DNA of 64,000 nt, taken from Deefgea piscis (lineage in GTDB: Bacteria; Pseudomonadota; Gammaproteobacteria; Burkholderiales; Chitinibacteraceae). Made by a program: the position numbers and the translations under genes. Positions 32,885-40,378 of this stretch are shown here, piece after piece. Numbering within the stretch: the stretch's first letter is position 1; every line of letters starts with the position of its first letter. Location: positions 558,001 through 622,000 of the forward strand of contig NZ_CP081149.1 in the NCBI RefSeq assembly GCF_019665785.1, given 5' to 3'. Below the pieces are notes generated by a model. That model ran no database searches. It saw only the letters and a list, made by a program, of their open reading frames with translations, and was not told the DNA's origin.

Positions 32885-34293
32885 CGTTCAGTCAATGCAG
32901 AAGATTTAGCCCGAAGTACCGGCTTGATTAAATAAGAAAGAATCGTTTTTTTTCCGGTCAAGATATCCACTTCAGCCATCATCCCCGGGATAATCGGTAA
33001 ACGCTTACCGTCTTTTTCTAAAAAGCTATTTTTGGTTTTAACTCGAACTAAATAAAACGCATTGCCTTTCTCATCTTTGACAGTATCAGCACTAATGTTG
33101 ACAACTTCAGCATCTAATCCACCATAGATCGAAAAGTCATACGCAGAGAATTTAACTAAAGCCGGTTGTGCTGAACGTAAAAAAGCAATGTCTTTGGGTA
33201 AGACTTTAGCTTCTAAAAGTAAGCTTTCACCTGCTGGTACGATTTCGATAATGTCTTTCCCGGGCTGAACAACACCGCCAACGGTATTGGCAAAGAGTTG
33301 TTTCACTGTGCCGTCCATAGGAGAGCGAATATCCGATTGTTTAACACGGTCGGCCAAGCCTAAATTGCCTTGGCTAATGCTGCCAAGTTTGCCCGAAGCT
33401 TCGGCCAGCTCAGTGCGCGCTTGATTGCGAAACATTAAGTCGACTTCTTGCGATTTTCGACTGGCCTCAGCAATAGAGGACTGAATACGGGGTATTTGCG
33501 CCGAAGCCCCATCCATTTCGCCCTTGTAACGAGATACATCTCGTTCTAAGCGTAAAATTTCAACATCCGAGACCGCGCCACTTTTTAATAATGGCCGAGT
33601 GGCATCCAGTTCACGTTTAGTCAGATCGTAGCCTTGAGCCGCTTGCTCACGCTTGGTGCGCACTTCATTGAGCTCTTGCGTTCTTTGATTTAGTTGCTGT
33701 TTAGCAATGCCCATACTGGCATCGAGCTCGGCCATTTTGGATTGATAGAGTAGCTTTTCTTGTGCGGCCAGATCGGGGGCTTCTTTTTCAACGTCCTCAG
33801 GAATACTCAATGCTTTGCCATTGGCAATGGCATCTAGGCGAGCGGCTTTGGCTTTGAGCGACAAATATTGTGCTCGGCCTTCGTTGAGCGACGAGGCAAA
33901 ACGGGTCGAGTCAATTTTGATCAGCAAGTCGCCTTTTTTTACGGCTTGGCCTTCATGTACCAAAATTTGTTTGACGATCCCGCCGTCCAAACTTTGAATC
34001 ACTTGTAATTCACTCGATGGAATAACACGGCCATCGCCTTTGGTGACTTCATCGATTTTGGCGCAACCGGCCCAGAGTATGAGTACCGCCACGGCCAGCG
34101 CAGCAGTGCGAATCAGTACGCGAGCGCCGCGTGGGCTTTGCTCCATAATGACATTGTCCGCATCGGCGATGAAATCTCTATCGTCGATTAAGTCGCTTTT
34201 ATCGGTGCTAAATAAATAGCGATCAAACGCGAGGTCGCTCCAATGTTGCAAGCGCGCCCACATTGATTTGAGGCTTTGCAGTAGTCGCTGCAT
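32881..34293 (-). CDS. lapC: LapC-like type I secretion membrane-fusion protein (HlyD family)
   Basis: The 470-residue product has a cytoplasmic N-terminus of about 60 residues, one membrane helix (AALAVAVLILWAGCAKI) and a barrel/lipoyl half-motif (GDGRVIPSSELQVIQSLDGG). A long coiled coil follows (about 130-300), then a second lipoyl half (SPMDGTVKQLFANTVGGVV) and a beta-barrel end with the HlyD-family signature PGMMAEVDILTGKKTILSYL. It links LapB in the inner membrane with LapE. The start and the lapB stop overlap by one base. Confidence 0.92.
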   Translation of the reverse strand: MQRLLQSLKSMWARLQHWSDLAFDRYLFSTDKSDLIDDRDFIADADNVIMEQSPRGARVLIRTAALAVAVLILWAGCAKIDEVTKGDGRVIPSSELQVIQSLDGGIVKQILVHEGQAVKKGDLLIKIDSTRFASSLNEGRAQYLSLKAKAARLDAIANGKALSIPEDVEKEAPDLAAQEKLLYQSKMAELDASMGIAKQQLNQRTQELNEVRTKREQAAQGYDLTKRELDATRPLLKSGAVSDVEILRLERDVSRYKGEMDGASAQIPRIQSSIAEASRKSQEVDLMFRNQARTELAEASGKLGSISQGNLGLADRVKQSDIRSPMDGTVKQLFANTVGGVVQPGKDIIEIVPAGESLLLEAKVLPKDIAFLRSAQPALVKFSAYDFSIYGGLDAEVVNISADTVKDEKGNAFYLVRVKTKNSFLEKDGKRLPIIPGMMAEVDILTGKKTILSYLIKPVLRAKSSALTER

Positions 34294-36479
34294 TATGTAC
34301 TGCTCCCTGCTTTGCCAATTCGACCTTGTTGCAAGGCTTCAACGACTTGGGCTTTGGGGCCATCGGCCATGATTTGTCCTTGATCGATCACGATCAATCG
34401 ATCAACTAGCTCCAGTAATGAGGTGCGGTGGGTGACTAAAATCATCGTTTTTCCGGCCAGATAGGTTCGCAGGCGGCCCTTTAGACGTTCTTCACTTTGG
34501 TGATCCATCGCGCTACTAGGCTCGTCGAGCATAAAAATCGGCGGGTCATTGAGTGCCGCGCGGGCGATTGAAATCGCTTGGCGCTGGCCGCCAGACAGCG
34601 ATTCGCCGCGCTCACTAATTGGCATTTCAAAACCACGCGGATGGGCATTAACAAACTCGGCAATGCCCGCTAAATCGGCAGCGGCAATAATGTGGCTATC
34701 TTCGGCGTAGGGTGCACCCATGGCGATGTTTTGGCGCAATGAGCCGAAAAACAGTAAAGGATCTTGCGGCACATAGCCGATAGCTCGGCGTAATTCTGCC
34801 GGGTCGATCTGGCGGGTATCGATCCCATCAACAAGTACCGCGCCCTCTGTAGGCTGATACAGCCCTAAAATCAGTTTTTCAATCGTTGATTTGCCTGAGC
34901 CGATTCGACCAATAATGGCGATCTTTTCTCCGGCATTCATTTTAAAACTGACATTTTTTAAGGCGATATCGTCATTGTTCGGATATTTAAACGTCACATT
35001 GCGAAATTCAATCTCGCCACGGAAGGATTCACGGTGCAAAAAGTTACTGTCGGCAGGCCGCTCAATTGGCATCTGCATATGCGACTCGACAGCGCCGAGC
35101 GAGGTTTTGGCGTTTTGATATTGCATCAATAAACCCGCCACTTGTCCCAATGGCGCCATCGCACGGCCAGCCAGCATCGATGCGGCAATAATGCCCCCCA
35201 TTGACAGCTGACCTTCAATCAGTAGATACACGCCAACAATCACAATCACGACCGACACTAATTGCGTTACCGCTTGTGCGAAATTGACCGTGGTGGTCGA
35301 CATGAGCTTTAAACGGCCGCCAATTTGCGCTAAAAATTGCGTAGCACGCTCCCAGCGACGTTGCATTTCGCTTTCGGCACCCATGATTTTGATGGTTTCA
35401 AGTCCAACCATACTTTCGACCAAGGTGGCATTGCGTTGTGCCGAAGCGCGTTGGGTGAGTTCAACCAGTTGATTCATTTTGGCTTGAGCCAGCCAAGCAA
35501 AAGCAATAATTAAAATCGCGCCCACCAACGGCGGTAAAACCAGCCATGGCGAGATCCAAACTAATACTAAAAAGAAAATCAACACGAAAGGCAGATCGAC
35601 CAAGGTGGTGATCGAAGCTGACGCAATAAAATCGCGAACCGATTCAAACGCCCGCAAATTGGCGGTAAATGAGCCCACTGAAGCTGGGCGCGATCCCATT
35701 TGAATGCCTAACACGCGCTCCATAATCAACGCCGATAAAGTCACGTCGATACGCTTTGAGGCGACATCCAAAATATAGCCGCGTGCAGTTCGCAGTACGA
35801 AATCAAAACCCAAAACGAGAATCGCACCAAGGGCCAGCACCCATAGCGTTTCCATCGCATGATTAGGCACCACCCGATCGTATACATTCATTGAATACAA
35901 GGGCATGGCTAGGGCAAAAATATTGATCAGCAATGCCGCAATTAAGGCATCGCGGTAAATTCGCCAGTTATCAAACACGACCCCCCAAAACCAATGCCGT
36001 TCACGAATTTTGCCCATTTCTGGCGTGCGTAAATCAAAGCGAAAACGCGGGCGAACAATCAGCACAATCCCGCTGTACAGCTCAGCTAATTCGGTTTCGC
36101 TTAAGATTTCAACCGATTCTGCGCCTTCGGGAAAGCGCACTTTATATTGGCCATCGGCTTGGCGTTCAAGTAATAAACACGCCCGATGATCATTGAGCAA
36201 TAAAATGGCCGGCAGTAAGCGATCGGGGATTTCATTGAGATTGCGGCGCAGTACGCGTGCCGATAGGCCAGCGCGTTTGGCGGCGCGTGGCAATAAAGAC
36301 GGCGTGATCCGGTTTTCAACTAAAGGCAAGCCGGCCGCGAGTGCTTCATGCGTCCACGGAGCGCCATGAATTCGCGTGAGCTCGACTAAGCAATCGAGTA
36401 GGGGATCGAAATGCGCTTGATTTTCGCTAAAATGCCAATCGAATGCGTTTTTGGCAGAGCTGCTTGTAGGCCTATCCAT
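34293..36479 (-). CDS. lapB: LapB-like type I secretion ABC transporter
   Basis: The 728-residue product has an N-terminal C39-peptidase-like domain (about residues 25-150) without a clear catalytic Q-x-C context, as in HlyB-type transporters for RTX proteins. A six-helix membrane domain (about 170-450) follows, then an ABC ATPase domain with Walker A GRIGSGKSTIEKL, signature LSGGQRQAISIAR, Walker B IFMLDEPSSAMD and switch VTHRTSLL. It powers export of the adhesin. First gene of the lapB-lapC-regulator operon, which points into the adhesin gene. Confidence 0.93.
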   Translation of the reverse strand: MDRPTSSSAKNAFDWHFSENQAHFDPLLDCLVELTRIHGAPWTHEALAAGLPLVENRITPSLLPRAAKRAGLSARVLRRNLNEIPDRLLPAILLLNDHRACLLLERQADGQYKVRFPEGAESVEILSETELAELYSGIVLIVRPRFRFDLRTPEMGKIRERHWFWGVVFDNWRIYRDALIAALLINIFALAMPLYSMNVYDRVVPNHAMETLWVLALGAILVLGFDFVLRTARGYILDVASKRIDVTLSALIMERVLGIQMGSRPASVGSFTANLRAFESVRDFIASASITTLVDLPFVLIFFLVLVWISPWLVLPPLVGAILIIAFAWLAQAKMNQLVELTQRASAQRNATLVESMVGLETIKIMGAESEMQRRWERATQFLAQIGGRLKLMSTTTVNFAQAVTQLVSVVIVIVGVYLLIEGQLSMGGIIAASMLAGRAMAPLGQVAGLLMQYQNAKTSLGAVESHMQMPIERPADSNFLHRESFRGEIEFRNVTFKYPNNDDIALKNVSFKMNAGEKIAIIGRIGSGKSTIEKLILGLYQPTEGAVLVDGIDTRQIDPAELRRAIGYVPQDPLLFFGSLRQNIAMGAPYAEDSHIIAAADLAGIAEFVNAHPRGFEMPISERGESLSGGQRQAISIARAALNDPPIFMLDEPSSAMDHQSEERLKGRLRTYLAGKTMILVTHRTSLLELVDRLIVIDQGQIMADGPKAQVVEALQQGRIGKAGSST

Positions 36480-36726
36480 AGCGACTCATTTTATAATGGG
36501 TATTGTGGTTTTTATTTTTGTGCAAGCATACAGCAAGCTGAGGCATGGCAAATAGATATAATAATCTAAAAATAGTGTTTTATTATGCTGAGCTATGGCG
36601 TAAAGCAAAAATTTTCTTACGTATCGGTATCTTCTTGACGTATCGCCGAAGGTTTATTCGCTAGGCTAGAAAATTTTTGCATGAATTTATATTTTTAAAT
36701 TAATGACTTACAAATTGACTCTCTAA
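36480..36726. promoter_or_regulatory. Upstream region of the lapBC operon with inverted and direct repeats
   Basis: A 247-bp A+T-rich region. GCAAAAATTTTC (36605-36616) and GAAAATTTTTGC (36669-36680) are a perfect 12-bp inverted repeat. Between them ACGTATCG occurs twice (36619-36626 and 36638-36645), 19 bp apart. On the minus strand TATAAA about 20 bp before the lapB ATG is a -10 candidate. Confidence 0.4.
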
Positions 36727-38139
36727 TCAATCAATTGGATGACTTAAATCCAGTAAAACCTTACCTGGGTTCATCAGTTGCTGTGGGTCGAGTGCTTGTT
36801 TGATGCTGCGCATCATTAATAGTTCGGTCGCCGTTCGATATTGGCTCAGAGATTGTTTCTTTAATTGTCCAATCCCATGCTCAGCACTAATACTGCCATT
36901 ATATTTAGCCACTAAACGATAAACAATGGCATTGATGGCCTGCTCAAATTGATAAATCAACGCGGTTTTTTCATTTAAAAACAAGTTGTAATGCAAATTA
37001 CCATCACCTAAATGACCAAAAGCCACGATATTGGCATCGAGATATTGTTGAATTAATTCATTTTGGCATTCAGTTAAAAAACGCGGGATGTCGCCGACAG
37101 GAATGCTGATGTCGTGTTTAATACTCACGCCTTCAATGCGCTGCGCTTCGGGAATGCGTTCACGTAAACACCAAAAATCTTGCGCTTGCCGCTGATTTTG
37201 TGCCACATAGGCATTGCTAAAGCCCGCAGCAAATAAAATTTCGGCTAATTGCGAAATTAATTGCTCGCTATTGCCGCCGTCAGACAGTTCAAGCAAAACA
37301 CACCAAGCGGGTGATTGACTAAAGGGTTGTTGCAGCTGTGGAAAATGCCGCTGTAGTAAATCTAGGCAGGGGCGAGAAATTAACTCAAATGAGGTAACTC
37401 GATCGCCGACTTTAGCTTGTAGATCGCGCAGTAATTCAACGGCAATCGCTGGCGAATCGACGTCGATTAAAGCGGTGGCGTGCGCTGTTGGCAGCGGATA
37501 CAGCCGCAATACGGCACGACTAATTAAACCCAAGGTGCCTTCAGCGCCGACAAATAATTGCTTGAGATCATAGCCCGTATTGTCTTTGCGTAAACCGCGT
37601 AAGCCATGCCAAATCGTGCCATCAGCCAGGACGACTTCGAGACCAAGGGTGAGCTCGCGCATATTGCCGTAGCGCAGTACATTCACCCCGCCGGCATTGG
37701 TAGCGAGCGCACCGCCGATTTGACAACTGGCTGCGGCACCCCAATTGGCAGGAAATAAGCGATTGGCAGCTAAAGCGGCGGTTTGCACTTGTTGTAGCGT
37801 GACGCCAGCATCCACGGTAATGGTGTTGTTGTCGGCATCCACTTCGATGAATTGATTCATCCGTTCAAAAGCGATAATCAGGCTATGGCCACTGCTGTCT
37901 GGTGTAGCCGCACCACATAAACTGGTATTGCCACCTTGTGGCACCATCGCAATGTGGTGCTCTGCGCAAAGTTTGACCAGTTCAACCAGTTGTTCAGTTG
38001 ATTTTGGGCGGGCGACGGCCAGTGCCTGGCCTTGGAAACGACGGCGTTGATCAAGACAATAGGGCGCCGTATTTTCGCCGAACAATAGGCCGTGAGATTC
38101 AGTCATTGACTGAAGTTGTGTCAAAAAATTGCTGGGCAT
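36727..38139 (-). CDS. FAD-linked oxidase, D-2-hydroxyacid dehydrogenase type (GlcD/D2HGDH-like)
   Basis: The 470-residue product has the PCMH FAD-binding domain (VPQGGNTSLCGAATPDSSGH, CQIGGALATNAGGVNVLRYG, VEGT-like GAEGTLGLIS). The C-terminal oxidase domain has FGHLGDGNLHYN and SAEHGIGQLKKQSL, whose histidines bind metal and substrate. Such enzymes oxidise D-2-hydroxyglutarate, D-lactate or glycolate. The exact substrate cannot be told. It follows the anti-sigma gene by 3 nt, so it is the last gene of the DUF2782-thrB-sigma-anti-sigma run and may belong to the sigma factor's regulon. Confidence 0.85.
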   Translation of the reverse strand: MPSNFLTQLQSMTESHGLLFGENTAPYCLDQRRRFQGQALAVARPKSTEQLVELVKLCAEHHIAMVPQGGNTSLCGAATPDSSGHSLIIAFERMNQFIEVDADNNTITVDAGVTLQQVQTAALAANRLFPANWGAAASCQIGGALATNAGGVNVLRYGNMRELTLGLEVVLADGTIWHGLRGLRKDNTGYDLKQLFVGAEGTLGLISRAVLRLYPLPTAHATALIDVDSPAIAVELLRDLQAKVGDRVTSFELISRPCLDLLQRHFPQLQQPFSQSPAWCVLLELSDGGNSEQLISQLAEILFAAGFSNAYVAQNQRQAQDFWCLRERIPEAQRIEGVSIKHDISIPVGDIPRFLTECQNELIQQYLDANIVAFGHLGDGNLHYNLFLNEKTALIYQFEQAINAIVYRLVAKYNGSISAEHGIGQLKKQSLSQYRTATELLMMRSIKQALDPQQLMNPGKVLLDLSHPID

Positions 38140-38142
38140 GAG

Positions 38143-38325
38143 TTATTTGCGATCGTCTTTTTGAGCTTGGCTCGCGAGGCGTATTACCTTGAGTTGGTGT
38201 GAAAAATTAGTGCATTTTTTACACATAAATAAATGTAGGCGCAGCTGTAGGCCTTCGCTTAAAGACAGCGCGCGATCTTGCGATTCAGAGAGTAAAAAAG
38301 AAATATCGCGGCATTTCATCATCAT
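38143..38325 (-). CDS. Small zinc-finger anti-sigma factor
   Basis: The 60-residue product contains the zinc anti-sigma motif H-x3-C-x2-C (HLFMCKKC, residues 31-38) with a preceding cysteine at position 5. It is a minimal ZAS-type protein without membrane segment, so it should act in the cytoplasm. Its ATG overlaps the stop of the ECF sigma gene by 4 nt, which gives coupled, near-equal synthesis. Similar small zinc-binding anti-sigma proteins accompany ECF sigma factors in Neisseria. Confidence 0.8.
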   Translation of the reverse strand: MMMKCRDISFLLSESQDRALSLSEGLQLRLHLFMCKKCTNFSHQLKVIRLASQAQKDDRK

Positions 38326-38903
38326 GGTGTCCCCGATATTTTTGATTCAAACCAGTTTTGTTCTAAACACAGCCGTAAGCTCATTCGAGCGCGATACAGC
38401 ATCACCGAGCAATTAGTCGCGGTGATCTCCAATTGCTGACAAATTTCGCTAATGTCTAACTCCATCACCTCACGCAAGGTAAACACCATTGCGGTGCGTT
38501 TGGGCATTTTGGTGGCGCACAGATGATACGTTTGCCAGAAATGCTGATCGCTCAGATTGGCTTCGGGCTGCCCCCAGTTACGTGGCGCATCGCTGCCCCA
38601 GTGGCCGTGCGAATCGAACAGTGAATCAAAATCGCTTCTATCGTTTTCTTCGTCAATCAGCGGTGAAATCAATTGTGGATCACGATAGCGACGACGTTGC
38701 ACGTCAATAATTTTGTACTTCAAAATGGCGGTTAACCAAGTTTTGACGCTCGATTGCCCAGTAAAAGATTCGGGCTTTTCGAGCGCCGCCAGCAAAGTTT
38801 CTTGCACCACATCTTCGGCCAAAGGCATATCGCCAAGCTGAAATAGCGCGTAGCGCAATAAAGCCGAATGATGAGATTGCAACTCGTTTGCCGAGATGGC
38901 CAT
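38322..38903 (-). CDS. ECF sigma factor (RpoE type)
   Basis: The start is ATG at 38903, one base after the thrB stop. A longer frame upstream would overlap thrB. The 193-residue product has sigma region 2 (ALLRYALFQLGDMPLAEDVV, VKTWLTAILKYKIIDVQRRR) and region 4 (VFTLREVMELDISEICQQLE, SVMLYRARMSLR). It is followed by its zinc anti-sigma gene with a 4-nt overlap, the usual arrangement for redox- or oxidative-stress-responsive ECF pairs. Confidence 0.88.
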   Translation of the reverse strand: MAISANELQSHHSALLRYALFQLGDMPLAEDVVQETLLAALEKPESFTGQSSVKTWLTAILKYKIIDVQRRRYRDPQLISPLIDEENDRSDFDSLFDSHGHWGSDAPRNWGQPEANLSDQHFWQTYHLCATKMPKRTAMVFTLREVMELDISEICQQLEITATNCSVMLYRARMSLRLCLEQNWFESKISGTP

Positions 38904-38904
38904 A

Positions 38905-39843
38905 TTAAACCCAGAAATTACGACGTTGCGCGTGTCGGCTGATGACGCGTTGAAAGTGGCTTGGATCTTTAGCAAACGTCATTTCACCCGCTGCTGGCTG
39001 GTAAAAATCCAGCAAGCGAGATACCCAAAAACGCAGTGCAGCAGCCCGCAATAGCGTTGGCCAAGCTTGAATTTCGGCAGGGTTGAGTGGCCGCACGCTT
39101 TGGTAGGCATTGATCATTGCCAGTGCGCGCTCATCATCGATTTCGCCGTCTTCGAGCACGCACCAATCATTAAGCGTGATCGCCAAGTCGTACAGCAAGA
39201 CGTCGGTGCAGGCATAATAAAAATCAATAAATCCGCCAACGTGTTCGCCATTCATCAAGGCATTATCACGGAATAAATCCGCATGAATCACCCCGGTTGG
39301 CAGCGTGTCGTGTTGGTGTTGTGCTTGCAATGCCACTTCAGCGGCGAGTAAATCGGCGTCGGCTTGATTCATAAATGAATATAGCGTTGGCGCAATCGTC
39401 GTCCACCAGTGTGGGCCGCGCGGATTGGGCATTTTGGCTTGATAGCTCGCTGCAGCCAAATGCATTTGTGCCAACATTTCGCCCACTTGGGCGCATTGTT
39501 CTACGGTGGGTGATTCGGCGACTGAGCCGGGTAAACACGGCACCAGCAGCGTTGGTTTGCCGTTCAGTTCATCAATATACTGGTGTTGCAAATTGGCAAT
39601 CGGCGCGGCAACGGCGATGCCGTGCTGCGCCAAATGCACCATTAAATTGACGTAAAAAGGGAGTTCATCGGCGCGCAGTGTTTCAAACAAAGTCAGTACA
39701 TATTTACCATGCGTCGTTGTGACAAAATAATTGGTATTGGTCACACCGGCAGAAATGCCTTTAAGCTCGACCAATTGGCCTAATGAATAGCGGTGCAAAA
39801 ATGGCGTAATTTCGTCGGTGGCGACGGTAGTAAAAACAGACAT
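38905..39843 (-). CDS. thrB: Homoserine kinase, ThrB (aminoglycoside phosphotransferase fold)
   Basis: The 312-residue product has the choline-kinase-like fold of the type II ThrB found in beta- and alphaproteobacteria. GVTNTNYFVTTTHGKYVLTL forms the ATP-binding region, VIHADLFRDNALM the catalytic loop, and GFIDFYYACTDVLLYDLAI the metal-binding region. It phosphorylates homoserine for threonine synthesis. It lies 9 nt after the DUF2782 gene and next to polA, a conserved betaproteobacterial neighbourhood. Confidence 0.92.
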   Translation of the reverse strand: MSVFTTVATDEITPFLHRYSLGQLVELKGISAGVTNTNYFVTTTHGKYVLTLFETLRADELPFYVNLMVHLAQHGIAVAAPIANLQHQYIDELNGKPTLLVPCLPGSVAESPTVEQCAQVGEMLAQMHLAAASYQAKMPNPRGPHWWTTIAPTLYSFMNQADADLLAAEVALQAQHQHDTLPTGVIHADLFRDNALMNGEHVGGFIDFYYACTDVLLYDLAITLNDWCVLEDGEIDDERALAMINAYQSVRPLNPAEIQAWPTLLRAAALRFWVSRLLDFYQPAAGEMTFAKDPSHFQRVISRHAQRRNFWV

Positions 39844-39852
39844 GGAGCGCTC

Positions 39853-40185
39853 TCAGAATTCCAATATAACCCAGCTTGGGACGGCGATATTATCAATCAT
39901 ATTGCCTTGCGTCACAAAATTACCTTGGCCGTTGGGGTCAATTAAGAAATATGGCTTGCCAACTTTCGGCACTACTTTGATTTGATATAACCGGCCATTG
40001 ATGCGGTATTCAGTGAGCGTGGCATCGCCTTTTTCAACAATGCGGATATCCGGTTGCGGCTGGGGTTTGGTCGATTTGGTTTCTGCTGGCATCGCCGGCG
40101 GGGTATCGGCAACGTCATCGCCGATAGTCGCGGCGAAAGCGGGTAGCGCCAAACAAAAGCTAAGGCCCAAAATAAGGTGACGCAT
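39853..40185 (-). CDS. DUF2782 periplasmic protein
   Basis: The 110-residue product has a signal peptide (residues 1-18, LPAFA) and a Pro/Lys-rich linker. The DUF2782 core follows (RIVEKGDATLTEYRINGRLY, KVGKPYFLIDPNGQG, PSWVILEF). The family is restricted to beta- and gammaproteobacteria, is usually found beside thrB or polA, and has no assigned function. It is divergent from polA; the 193 bp between the two starts hold both promoters. Confidence 0.85.
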   Translation of the reverse strand: MRHLILGLSFCLALPAFAATIGDDVADTPPAMPAETKSTKPQPQPDIRIVEKGDATLTEYRINGRLYQIKVVPKVGKPYFLIDPNGQGNFVTQGNMIDNIAVPSWVILEF

Positions 40186-40378
40186 GAGGCACTCCTTGGG
40201 AGTAAAAATAAGGTCGAGCGATGTTGAGCTGTCACCAAGCTGATCAATTAGTGCGGCTTCAATCTATCGCTAAAGGCATGGAGCAAGGGCGTGCAACGCA
40301 TTGGGAATCTTTGGCCTGAGTACGGCGTATAATGTGGGCTGCAATCCCCATTCTTACAACAGTATAGAGAATTCTCGC

